DNA of 56,894 nt from Chara braunii (lineage: Eukaryota > Streptophyta > Charophyceae > Charales > Characeae), in NCBI GenBank assembly GCA_003427395.1, contig BFEA01000015.1, positions 5,080,665 through 5,137,558 of the forward strand. Direction: 5' to 3'. Within the stretch, counting starts at the first letter, position 1, and each line of letters opens with the position of its first letter. A model generated the notes under the pieces. It was not told where the DNA came from and did no database searches. It saw nothing but the letters and a program-made list of their open reading frames with translations. Both the position numbers and the translations under genes were made by a program. Positions 46,831 through 56,894 of this stretch are shown here, in pieces.

Positions 46831-48384
46831 GAACAATGTAGTCGAGGACTACATTTCACAGCATAAGTACATCGCCACAACAGCTCCTGAAGCAAGAGCA
46901 CTGGAGAGAGTCCTCAACCCCCACATCCACTCTCTTGCAATACAAAAAATAGGAAGGATTGCTTCTCACCCCCACATACACTCTCCTGCAATACGACAAA
47001 TAGGCATGGATTGCAAGTGTCTACGGAAAAAAAAACACATGACGTTGCCGGAAATGTGATTTCCTCCCTTCCCTATGGATTCCCTACCCTCCTCCTCCTC
47101 CTCCTCATCATCATCCTTAGCAATCTGTTTTACATTTACGCTCTTCGCAAACAAACCAGAAAATAGGTTCAGACTCTTCAGAGATTAATGTGGACAACTG
47201 AGCACAACCTTTCCCAAACCAATCTGTTCATTTTTTTGTTTCCTTCCGAACAAACATTAGACCCCCACTCCACCCCCAGGACCACCATATTTTGTGACCA
47301 TATATACAAGGCAGTCACAACCGCGCAGCAGACTGGAGCTCCATTTGAAAAACGTTGGGACTGCAATCTCAGCGGGCTCAGTTCAGCAGGTGACTATTTG
47401 TCTTGCGGACGAAATGGCCAATTCCAGCAAGTACAGGATCAACAAAATAGGATCAAGCGTAAAAAAAAATAAAAAAAATAAAGGGGCAATACTTTGGAGT
47501 CGCACCCAACGTTCAGAATAGGCAACTTTCGCAGTTCCCGAAATGGAGCAAAAAAGGCGACCCCCCCTAAATCTGCCAAGCCACACTGCGGGGCCGTGCG
47601 GGTAATGACTGGCGAACCGCTAAACTTGCACATTTCGAAACTCACACCATGACACCGGTGCCACTTTGTCTTTTGTTGCCTATTTCAAACTAAGAGTGTG
47701 TCACAGCCACAGTTTCCCAAAAGAAAAATGGATCACACACAACGGTGGCGTTAACTCATCGGAGTGCGTAGAAGCTGTGTCATCCCTGTTCGAAACAGTT
47801 TTAATTTTCGACGTTCGACCCCTATAACCCCTTCTGCCCGCAAAGGGCCTCTCACACTATGGAAGGTTTAGTTTTGGGATTTGCAAGGTTGGTCGACTAT
47901 TTCTATTTTTTCAGCCCCCCAAATCAAAGACCCGAGATCGGTGACGTCTGCTAGCGAATTGGGCTGCATGCTCTACCATTCATTGGTTGGTTCCAGTTTT
48001 TTCCTGGGCTTGGTTTTCCCCAGCACAAAAAAAGTCATGTGAACTGAACAAGGGGTCCTCAATAAAGTGAAAAAGATATGCAGTATTGTGCACCCTACTT
48101 GAAACCCCCGGAAAGGACGGGGGGAAGATGGGGGAAAGGATGCGGAGAAGATGGGGAAAAAGATCAGGTGAAGCATGGGTGGGATCGAAGAACGGCGACA
48201 GGGAGGGGACAGCGGACGGCTAAGCAAAGATGAGGCAACAAGCTGCACAATCATCTTCGGAAGTTTTTCGTTCGGCAACAGCAAAACGAAGACGATAAGG
48301 CGTTGACACCAACAGATTAACAGAGAGAGTATGACTCCCTACGTGACTGTGCTGCACGCTGCTGAGACATAAATCTGATCCCCC
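46831..48384. other. Sequence with no assigned gene
   Basis: A short duplication lies at about 46920-46945 and 46969-46995 (CCCACATCCACTCTC / CCCACATACACTCTC). A CTC repeat lies at 47090-47110 and a purine-rich patch at 48110-48150. No domain recognised. Confidence 0.4.
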
Positions 48385-48387
48385 TTA

Positions 48388-48497
48388 GGCCCTAGTTGCA
48401 CTACTCGCCATCCGCCAAGATTTCAAATGCATCTGGACACAGTGATGTCTGCATGCAATCAAAATGTTGGCGGATGGCGAGTAGTGCGACGAGGCCC
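48388..48497. mobile_element. PIF/Harbinger (Tourist)-like MITE, 110 bp
   Basis: Terminal inverted repeats of about 44 bases (GGCCCTAGTTGCACTACTCG left; GGGCCTCGTCGCACTACTCG from the right end) are flanked by TTA at 48385-48387 and 48498-48500. A 3-base TTA duplication and GGSCCT ends are typical of Tourist-type MITEs moved by PIF/Harbinger transposases. The near-perfect arms suggest a fairly young insertion. Confidence 0.92.
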
Positions 48498-48504
48498 TTA
48501 GGTT

Positions 48505-50150
48505 GTACTGCATGCTACTGAGAAATAAATACGATCTTCCCTAGGTTGCCTGGGCGTCCAAGCATCTGGCACCGTTATCTGGGAAAGCTGGTGCGAGGCA
48601 TAAGATGCAGCCCCAGAGTCGGAAAGCAGGCATAAAACACAAACTGCTGGTCCTGAAGTAATTTTGTTTCAAAGTGGGAAAGACGGTCCCACACAAAATC
48701 TGGTCATAGAGTTGGACAGGAGGCACCAGGCACAAGCTTTGCCCTAGTGGAGCACACTGACAACAACTTCATGGGATGCCATACCGCGTACACGCAGTAG
48801 TTTCATCTCAAAGGGAGGCAACCATGACTGACCACTCCCGGAGATCACCCTGGACTCCAAAAAAAAAAAAAAAAAAAAAAAAGTTTTCAGAAAGATGGCT
48901 GCTGGTCATCTGTTTCCCAACTGCAGGGGCCCGCACGGGTTTCCAGGTGCTGATGGCAGTTCAAACCACAGGTACCCTCCTCGGGTACACACCAAAGTCT
49001 GTCGGTTCAACACAGCGCTTTGAGGTTCCGCCTAGCAGACCGGAAAGGATGATGGCACCCAGAAGGGCCTTCCCTGCGAGGGTTATGAAGATGGCTGCCG
49101 TTAATCTGGCTTCCATCCGCATGGACTGGCACCGATGTCCAGGAGCTAGTGCTGAAATCCTTCCAGGGTTCCCACAATAGTGCGCTGGTTAACACCATGC
49201 TGCAAAGTCCAGATTCTTGCTGGTTTAGTGAGGTTGACCGTGCATCGGCGTGCAAGTCACGGAACAAATTGCCCACTTTGGTGCAGCGAAGTGGGAGGCT
49301 GCAGATGTCCGCAACAAGACAGACACGACTTATTCAATGTGTAGCATGCATGAAAGACACCTGGAATGACAAACTCATTCCAGAGACCATAGCCTTTCGT
49401 GCGGGACCAAAACGGCTGCTGGCACCCGGTAGGCCCTTCCCGCAGCACTTTGGGATTGTAGGTGGCCTGCCAGACCAACTCTGGCGGCGAAACCCTGTAG
49501 GCCCTTGTCCGCGATGGTTCGGGATTTTAAGCTGCAAGGAACCAGCATGTGCGATCAATTCCAAATATTACAAACTTAACCCCCCCCCCCCCAAAAAAAA
49601 AAAAAAGACAGCATGGGGGGGAAGGGGTCCGTAAATTTTTGACCCCCTTGTCTTCTTTGATCCTCCCCCCCCNCCCCCCCGTTCAATAGAATGATGCAAA
49701 AATTCACAGGCAGGTGCTTTAAGTCGTGGACTATCTGCACAAAAAAAAAAAACGGGGGTTTGGCAGGAACCTGAACCCGGGGGTCGGACAGGGCCCGAAG
49801 CCCGCCCCGTGCCACCGTTAGGAGTCGGCCCGACCCCTCCCAAACGTTTGGGCCAGTAACACTGTGAGAGCTCTTTTTTTTTTTTTTTTTAATCAAAGTG
49901 TTCCAAGGCTGCTTTCAGAGTAGTGGGAGACTAACTAAAGTACGCAATCCAACCCTGCAGCTACTTGAAAATCCAATCCCCGATCCTACTCCAACGAGTG
50001 GAACAGAAGAGAGGAAAATGACGAGAAGAGAGATGAAAATGAGGTCCGGGAGTACATGATATAATGAGAAAAACGGGAGGAGGACGGAACAGGAAAAACT
50101 GTAACATCATTACCGTGCTAGGATCTAAAAGAGGCCCCGGAGCACAAAAA
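48505..50150. other. Mosaic of short repeats and low-complexity tracts
   Basis: An A23 run sits near 48859. Two related stretches share GGCACCCGGTAGGCCCTTCC-like and GGGATTTTAAG phrases (about 49055 and 49425-49530). C/A runs with an ambiguous base N at 49673 suggest uncertain sequence at 49578-49680. No gene recognised; the 161-codon frame at 49149-49634 ends in the C/A run. Confidence 0.4.
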
Positions 50151-50251
50151 TTATGAGATGCAAAAGCTCAATCAAGACCGATCACAAGCAAGCCGGGTTG
50201 AAAGCAGAATGACAAAGCCGAGAGCACGCCACGAGAAGACACACCGAATGC

Positions 50252-50521
50252 TGAAGTTCCTTGACAATGAAAGCCTTCTGCACCCCGCCAACAATCGATA
50301 CAGCAACGTAGTAGGAGCCCTAGATATGATGTGTCAGCCTACACTACTCTCCTATTCAGCCTACACACTCTAACCTTCACTCTCTCTCTCTCTCTCTACT
50401 GACGTTCCTTGACAATGAAAGCCTTCCGCACCCCGCCAACAATCGATACAGCAATGTAGTAGGAGCCCTAGCTATGGTGTGTCAGCCTACACTACTCTCC
50501 TACTCAGCCTACACACTCTAG

Positions 50522-50526
<5 letters not shown>
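50252..50526. repeat. 148-bp tandem duplication ending in CT microsatellites
   Basis: GTTCCTTGACAATGAAAGCC occurs at 50256 and 50404, and the copies agree closely through CAGCCTACACACTCTA. Each copy ends in a CT run, the second one (50525-50571) much longer. Confidence 0.92.
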
Positions 50527-50572
<46 letters not shown>

Positions 50573-50929
50573 CAGATACCTCGCACTGACAAGTCTGAAC
50601 AGAAGAGGTGCTCCTTGCCCATACACCAGGTTAAGCATCCACCAGTCCTGACTGCCGCTCTCCTCCCTGACCAACCCTGACCACCCGCCAACACTTCCTT
50701 CGGCAAGGTGACCAACCAGCTATGGTTTGTGCTCGCCAGGCAGCTACCGCTAGCTGCCTTGTCCTCTTCCTGCACAGGCGCTGGTGTGCGCTGCTGCATG
50801 ATACTGCCCCAGCCTCCTCTGGTTCGGGGTCTGTGCCTCTAGCAGGCGGTCCCCACCCGGTAGTCACCTGCGCCAGGCTTCAAGCCGGCGTCTGGTAGCA
50901 TCTCAGGCGCGACCTTCACTTACGCCCCG

Positions 50930-51133
50930 CCTGCATTTCTCTGAGTGGCCTTTTCTGGGGGCTGATGAGGCCTGTGGCCTCGCATAGCAGGCTTCTGGAC
51001 TGAAAAGGCCGGTGTCAACTGGTATGCCCCTGCCTGCATTTCTCTGAGCGGCCTTTTCTGGGGGCTGATGAGGCCTATGGCGTCGCATAGCAGGCCCCTG
51101 GAGTGAAAAGGCGGTGGCAACTGGTATGCCCCT
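50930..51133. repeat. 103-bp tandem duplication
   Basis: CCTGCATTTCTCTGAG occurs at 50930 and 51033, and the two units run through GTATGCCCCTGCC with few differences. Confidence 0.92.
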
Positions 51134-51813
51134 GCCCATGACAGTTTGGGATTTTCGGCGCGGGCAACATTGCACGTCAGATTCTGTCAATCCAGGCCTG
51201 AACGCTGTGGGCCATATATGCAGCCTTGCCAGACCGGATGCTTTCTCAATGGTAACTAACGTAAAGACCACTCTGCCGCCTCTCTTCAAACTCTTGCGCT
51301 ATTTCACACACCACGTGCAGACGCGATGACCACATCACTGCAGCATCTTTCTGTGCGTGGGGAACACCTTAAACCACCAGTACTTCCTAAAGTCGTGCCC
51401 TTTAACAAGCCACAAATTTTAGGAAACGTATGGGCCACTACAGGAGCGCCCAAATTCATCCGACGAAGAACTTTCCGTGGCCAATAGCTGGGCCAAGTAC
51501 TGGTGGTTCAAACCACCAGCACACCCGGGCCTATTTTTCCCTAAGGTTGATTTACCCGATGGTACGCTTCATCAAAGACCACTCAGCCATGACGCTACAC
51601 ACTCGTGCACTATTTCAGACACCGCGTGCAGATACGAGGACTACCTTGACCAGCACTTCGCACGGAGCTGCGCCCAAGTTCATTGGAAGCACAACCAGGC
51701 CTTAGCCCTGCAGCTCTCTCCGCATCTTCCTAACACTCGGTAGAAACGTCGCCTGGATGTTCAACATGGATAAAGTCAGATAGACACACTTGCTGGTCAA
51801 ATTCACTGATAAT

Positions 51814-51922
51814 GGGCCTCGTTCCATGACTCAGCATCCTACACGCATTTCAAAACTTTTCTTGACCAGGTGCATTTGGACGGGTGCAAGATTTCGAATG
51901 CACCGGGACAATAATGAGGTCC
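51814..51922. mobile_element. Older Tourist-like MITE, 109 bp
   Basis: It starts GGGCCTCGTT and its right end reads GGACCTCATT in reverse complement. Its length (109) matches the MITE at 48388-48497, and both hold a GATTTCRAATGCA phrase. TAAT flanks both ends (51810-51813 and 51923-51926). The arms are much less alike than in the first copy, so it is older. Confidence 0.7.
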
Positions 51923-52374
51923 TAATACATATAGAGACTGTAGAGAGACTCTAGAGTCTAGAGTGTTGTGGAGTGAGGCCCAATGCATCCGATGACGTAT
52001 CTTTGGACAGAGAGACAAAGGACATCCACATTTGTTGCGTACCTACTTGTCTTGAAGCATGCTTGCTCTTCACCCAAAGCAGCGATATTGATCCTTACAT
52101 AGAATTGATAAGGGACGGGAAGTCGCAGGAACATTATTTAGATGTTCCCCTTCCACCCTTCCAAATTTGCACATGACCTGACCTGGCAGCTATCCTGCAC
52201 AATCTCCTGCAAAAAATAAAAATAAAAAAATCCAGGATTGACAGACCCCAGCAGATACAGGCCCCCCCCACACTAGCCATGAAATACTAGAGAAACTGGA
52301 GAGAAAATAATGAAAAAAGTTGAAAATCATAAAATCATTCACAAAAATAATGAAAAATTGACATCCACATCCAC

Positions 52375-52470
52375 ATCCTTCGGAACACATCCGTTNAAAT
52401 TGGAACGATACAGAGAAGATGAGGATGGTCCCTGTGCAAGGATGACACACATAAATTGAGAAATGGTCCA
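52375..52470 (+). pseudogene. U6 snRNA pseudogene (near full length)
   Basis: It reads CCTTCGG (5' stem-loop), AAATTGGAACGATACAGAGA, then AAGGATGACACACATAAATTG and AGAAATGGTCCA, so most of U6 is present. The ACAGAGA box is intact. The TTAGCATGG segment reads TGAGGATGG, so the AGC triad needed for splicing is destroyed, and the usual terminal T run is missing. An ambiguous base N lies at 52396. I call it a pseudogene. Confidence 0.9.
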
Positions 52471-52473
52471 CTT

Positions 52474-52530
52474 GAGCTGGGAACAGTCGGAAAAAAAAAA
52501 AAGAAAAAAAAAAAGAGCTGGGAACAGTCG
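52474..52530. repeat. A-rich tract between 16-base direct repeats
   Basis: GAGCTGGGAACAGTCG is present at 52474-52489 and again at 52515-52530, separated by 25 bases of nearly pure A. This is the footprint expected when a retroposition event inserts only a poly(A) tail with a target duplication. Confidence 0.7.
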
Positions 52531-55200
52531 AAGAGACGAGATGTCAGTTCGTGTTCGTAGTCTACGTCCCGCAACGTGTGACAATCGTTGGCTAGAGTAA
52601 CTTCGTGCCTTTTGGTGTCAGTGCCCACTCATCATCACATTCAGCAACATCAATCCACCTTTCACAGCCATCCTACGTCATACCATCCTACGTCATACAA
52701 ACACAGAGGGAGAGAGACAACCCCCCACCCCCGACAAAAAAAAGAAAAAAAGAAAGAAAAGAAAAAGCCACCACTTCTACATGCAGTTGATACGGCAGGG
52801 GTGAAACGAAAGAACAGGTGCTATTACCAGAACAGTGTTTGAAATTTAATCTCCGCGTATTTTGTTTACAAATTGGTCTGTTGTTCGAACCTGCACTCGC
52901 AACACAAGACAGACCTAAATACCATATTGGCATATTCGCAAGTCAACAATCATCACAAGCTTTCCACAAAACCCCACTGTTCTCACATAAACAGTTTCTC
53001 CTTGGGCGCGACACCAATTCTACGGTTCAGTTAAATGTTGTCGGACCTGGCGCTTGAACCACAGCACACATCTGAGCAACACGAAAAAACACTGACAGCT
53101 GAGTTAACCGCAGTGGTAGTCTGGGTCCCTCCCCACATTCCTAACCTCAATATGGCATTCTCATGCACGTTTTAACGACAGGTGACCCCCTGAAGGCTTC
53201 GAAGAAAAAAAAGCTTATAAATTTACCGCCATCCATCGATCACCTAGATGGCCCGCAACAAATGGAGCAGCAGACAGCCTAAATGTCTGTTCGGCTCTGT
53301 TGCAAACAATATCCACTTGAAGATAACGCAGGTGTCCTAAGATGAGGTCAACGAGGACAGAAATCTAGTGTGGAGCAAAAGGGCAAAGGCTCATTTGATT
53401 TTGAAAAAATAAAAATAAAATAAATCCAGTTGATTGACAGCTAAGCTCCGGCCCTCGGGGATTGCATCAATTCTTCTTCTGTAATGGTGTTACCTCCTTT
53501 TGTTATCACACACTTAACCCCTGAACACCTGCAGTGGAGTCTCTCTCCAAAGCAGTTCCTAGGCAAACCCTCACAGACTGAGTTTCTCTTGTTGACGGCA
53601 TCACTGGTCAGAGTGTGGGTGCCCATGAGGGGAAGCCATGTGTTTGTGCATGTGCTTTGTATTTCCCCATGAGGATTGGCCTTGGTATGTCCGAATTGCT
53701 GCACTTTGTGCCTGGAGGCTCGCAAGAGTCAGTCAAGTACAAAATACAGGTAGGTCCTGCGCTAGCTGTGCATTGACCAGTGCAGAGAGTAAGCAAGACC
53801 ATCATGTGTGTTGTGTATGTGTATATGTGTTTTGCAGGTTTTCGCCACAACAGCTGCTGTTCCACCCAGAGGAGTAGACCCAAAATCGTTGCGGCTTTAC
53901 CTCTATTGCAGACAATGAAGCACACTTGAGATGACCCATTGCAACAATGACACAGTTTTACCTCTCTATAGCAAGCAACATGGAGCAGAATAGATCCGCT
54001 ATACACCTTTCTTGACTATCTGTACTTTGGCTGCAGCTGCCTTTTTACGGTACCCCTCGTCTGCAAGGCTGGCCACGTTCATTGTGGTTAAGCGCCAGCT
54101 ACCCGCATTCCCGTGTGCCTTAACGGCCCACTCACACATTATGAAAGGAGGCAGGGAGTAGAGGGGCGAGTTATACTCCTGGCCAGTTTACTTCAGATCT
54201 TCAGCTTATATTTTGTCTGTTCTCTTAACGATGCTCATTCATACGCATATAGCGGTAGTACACAAGAGGAGGGAGGATAGGAGGTGAGGTGTGGGGGAGG
54301 GAGAAGGGGTAGAAGAGGGAAGTGGAGGGGGAAAGAATAGAACAGAGGAAAAACGAACCTTCACAGAGTTCTAGTTACTCACCGCTGGATCAGAATGCTC
54401 TAGAATCGCACAAGAGGCCAGTAAGTGCTTGGGTTGCGGGAGATTTTGAGTTGACGAGCTGCCGTTGCCTAAGGTAAGTTGCCACTCCAGCAGACCCGAC
54501 ACACGACTGGTTGGAGTGTGGACTGAAGAAGCACAGCATCCAGTTCTCACAGTTGCAGATGCTGTGCATCGAATGGCACGACGTAGTCAAAGGCTACATG
54601 GCTCCTACATGCTTGGAACACAGAGGCACGCCGACCGCAATTGTATAGGCTTTGCCATTCCAGCCCCTGCCTAGACATTGGACATGACATGTCAGGGTGC
54701 CGTACAAGTGCGATGTGGACTGTCATCATACGCATGAAATCAAATACTTACATGGGATATGCTTTGATAACCCCCGCAACACAAAGCATGGGAATCACAT
54801 GCTAGCCGGATCTCAGGTGGACCATCACAGACTGGGATTGAGCAAGTTTCTTGGGTTTCCGCAGTCATTATTCCTTAACTATGGGCAGGCGACGGTGACG
54901 GCTGATCCGAAGTAAGGGTGTATATGTGTGTGTGGGTGCGTGTGTCCAAGCTGAAGGCAAACTAACCTGGTTAACAGGGCGTAACCAACCTGGGATGGAG
55001 TACAGAGGCAAACACCAGGAAGTAGCACAGCACAAGAAGCTTCAATGCTCATGAGCACTTCGCATGCAATATCCCAACAGGAGCAAGAGTGATCTTCAGT
55101 GCTGACAGGAGAGAGAGAAGGGCAAGAGGCAAACCAAGCAGAAATCAGATGCTTAAATGAGCGAAGGCTAGGAACAAGAATCAGAACGTCAGCAGTGTGT
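52531..55200. other. Sequence with no assigned gene
   Basis: Contains an A/G-rich patch (52735-52770), a small TG-rich patch (53640-53830) and a purine-rich patch (54265-54350). Frames up to 132 codons show no domains. Confidence 0.4.
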
Positions 55201-55226
55201 GTGTTTGACGGCCACCACAACAACCC

Positions 55227-55228
<2 letters not shown>

Positions 55229-55270
<42 letters not shown>
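55229..55270. repeat. TG microsatellite
   Basis: Uninterrupted TG run directly before the adapter sequence. Confidence 0.95.
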
Positions 55271-55275
<5 letters not shown>

Positions 55276-55305
55276 TCTTATACACATCTAGATGTGTATA
55301 AGAGA
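55271..55305. other. Nextera mate-pair junction adapter left in the assembly
   Basis: CTGTCTCTTATACACATCT (55271-55289) is the 19-base Tn5 mosaic end, followed directly by AGATGTGTATAAGAGA, the first 16 bases of its reverse complement. This head-to-head arrangement is the circularisation junction of Nextera mate-pair libraries. The last three bases (CAG) are lost into a GA run. In frame it gives SYTHLDVYKR, a known artefact peptide in databases. The frames across it are not genes, and the DNA on the two sides may not be adjacent in the genome. Confidence 0.97.
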
Positions 55306-56370
55306 GAGAGAGAGAGAAGTGGAGTGCAGACCAAGGTAAGATGGTCTCAACCGTTGATTTCCGGCGTGACAGCCGTAATGAGAGTCTGAGAGAGACATTG
55401 GCTATACTGCTGTATGCCAATTCACGTATAGGCACGAGTCTAAGAGGAGTACGCAAAGAGAACCAAGACCGGAGTTGAGAACACAGACCAACCAACTACC
55501 TTCACTATTGTCTTCTGAATGGACGCTTGCACGCGAGACATGTTTACACATCTGTTCACAACGGCGACTTGAACAGAGTGAGATACTGAGAAAAAAGTTC
55601 TATAAACCACATGTTTGACAGGGGCAGGGGAGAAGGAAAGGGGGGGGGAGGCGGGGAGGGGGGAGGAGGAAGGAGTTCATTCCTCGCACATGCGCCACAA
55701 ACTACAACAGAATTCTATGATGTAATCCAAAACCAGAAGCCACTGAACACTGCACCGGAAATCTCCTTGAGTGGTCGATTACACAAAGCTAATCATACTT
55801 CCATTGTCGATGTGGGCATCACTACTACAATCGGCGATCAGACTGACATCCTTGAAGTGACTCGCAGTCAGTCGAATCCTGGGGCTTGAAGTTCCACAAC
55901 TCTACTTAGCTAAACCAACATGTCTTTCAGAAAAATACAGTCTACTGAGTCTAGCCTTTTGGAATTAACAGGCACAATGCGACTGTCAGCTCACCTCAGC
56001 TTCGTCACATGCCAGAAGGAAGAAGAGACAGGGGGATGGACGTAGGGCAAGTGGGTGTTCTCCCTCATTTGAATATGCACCCACAGTTGGAATGGAGCGT
56101 TTATTGAAACTTCCACTGACAGAGTGGGCAAGTTCTATTGTGACAGGTGAAAACATTCGGGCACTAGAAAACTTCACTTAGATTCAGGCATTATTCCACA
56201 CATTCAGCATGGCACCATGCATCGTACCTGAAAGGCATTCCATGATACAGACCCCAAATTCGAATCTCAGGGTCAAGTCCCCAGGCTAAAGGAGGCCGAG
56301 TCGGCCAGGTTCAGAAAGGCTAACTCGGGTACCCGAGAAGTCAAGTCCAACAGGTACCCGGTCAACAGTC
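55306..56370. other. Sequence with no assigned gene
   Basis: A purine-rich patch lies at 55610-55680. Nothing else recognised. Confidence 0.4.
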
Positions 56371-56379
56371 ACATCCCAG

Positions 56380-56560
56380 GGGCAAAAGTCACATCCCATA
56401 GGCAAAGGTCACATCTCGCAGTCAAAAGTCATATTCCACAGGCAAGGGTCAAGAGCAATAGGCAAAAGTCACGTCTCAAAGGGGCATATTCTACAGGCGA
56501 AGGTCGTGTCCCATAGACAAAGGGGCACATTCCACAGATGGAAAGTCGCGACTCACAGTC
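56380..56560. repeat. Short degenerate tandem repeat, unit about 22 bp
   Basis: Variants of AAAAGTCACATCCCATAGGC recur about eight times with irregular spacing. Confidence 0.75.
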
Positions 56561-56894
56561 CCAAGCAGCAGCACACCAAGGGAAATTCGTGGAGGTACCA
56601 GGCCTCGACATTCTGAAGCAAACAGGCCGTGGGCTTGTGGTACCAGATCCAAGTCAAGCCAAAGGAAGCAGAGGCTGGGACGAGTCCAGACCCAGTCCAA
56701 GTCAATATAAGGACTGGCTAGCCACATTTCAGAAGGATTGCTCATTTGTGGGAAGTGTGGACGTGAAGCGCTTGTGCGCTATCTGCGAGTGGCATGAGCG
56801 AGAGCCCTGCTGGGCAGCGCTGCTGAGAGGGAAGGCGGCCATAGCCGCATAACTAGTAGTAGGAGATAGAGCTGAGTAGTAGCAGATGTATTCA
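56561..56894 (+). other. Possible LTR-like or element end, unresolved
   Basis: An 84-codon frame ending at 56852 carries QYKDWLATFQKDCSFVGSV and CAICEWHER but no recognised domain. A TATAAGG stretch at about 56706 and the tail towards the window end have the flavour of an LTR, but no second copy or primer-binding site is visible. This is only a suggestion. Confidence 0.2.

Noticed and set aside
50930-51133. CTGATGAG followed by a GGCC stem, reminiscent of a hammerhead ribozyme
   Set aside because: The GAAA core does not follow stem II and no stem III or cleavage triplet is in place.
55099-55495. Frames on both strands with SYTHLDVYKR
   Set aside because: This peptide is translation of the Nextera adapter.
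1-56894. CRISPR arrays, operons or bacterial defence systems
   Set aside because: The window is eukaryotic; repeats here are satellites or duplications without regular unique spacers and no associated genes.

Overview
The window is eukaryotic nuclear DNA from an intron-rich or gene-poor genome, and it looks like a plant-lineage (streptophyte) genome assembled from short reads. I see no complete protein-coding gene. Most of it is transposable-element remains, tandem repeats, simple repeats and insertions of organelle DNA. Three things point to the plant lineage: a degraded LINE of the plant type (reverse transcriptase C-terminal half plus a zinc-finger tail), a piece of mitochondrial LSU rRNA of the plant mitochondrial type, and a piece of the mitochondrial gene ccmFC. 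A charophyte alga such as Chara would fit, but the sequence alone does not prove it. Mixed AT-rich and GC-rich segments, very long poly(A)/poly(T) runs, CT and TG microsatellites, a 903-base gap and a leftover mate-pair adapter all mark a draft scaffold.

Layout. Bases 1-2250 hold a 5'-truncated LINE pseudogene on the minus strand. Bases 3450-7790 hold a truncated and then a fuller copy of an unrecognised dispersed repeat, called family R here. Further copies lie on the minus strand at about 15011-17290 and 34125-36060. Bases 7830-9620 are a degenerate satellite with a monomer of about 80 bp that changes strand near 8505. Bases 9740-10320 are a GTAC-rich palindromic patch. Bases 10380-11080 carry an 82-bp duplication and TG-rich minisatellites. 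Bases 12145-12610 are a mitochondrial insertion (LSU rRNA fragment plus an intron-RT-like motif). Bases 12620-15000 and 17290-21500 are AT-rich with nothing recognisable. Bases 23270-26270 are CT/GA-rich simple sequence around the gap. Bases 26360-27040 are a 259-bp tandem duplication followed by a 24-bp minisatellite.

From about 31000 to the end the window is less AT-rich and mosaic. It holds possible transposase (BED-like) scraps, tandem arrays at 37430-37985 and 42272-42626, a chimeric U6/tRNA-like sequence near 39700, a 400-bp inverted repeat with coding-like arms near 41600, a second intron-RT-like motif near 43090, a 382-bp terminal-inverted-repeat element at 44273-44654, a SINE-like element at 44746-45176, a ccmFC fragment at 46667-46830, two 110-bp PIF/Harbinger-like MITEs, a second U6 pseudogene at 52375-52470, and a Nextera junction adapter at 55271-55305 that marks a probable false join.

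How it fits together. Nothing here forms a working pathway. The region is best read as a dump of old retroelements, small DNA transposons, organelle DNA and satellites. The most novel item is family R: three diverged copies keep a peptide of about 51 residues with a shared stop codon, only codon-length indels and several synonymous differences, followed about 150-650 bases downstream by a GC-rich domain with conserved hairpins. That suggests an undescribed transposable element with a structured 3' end.
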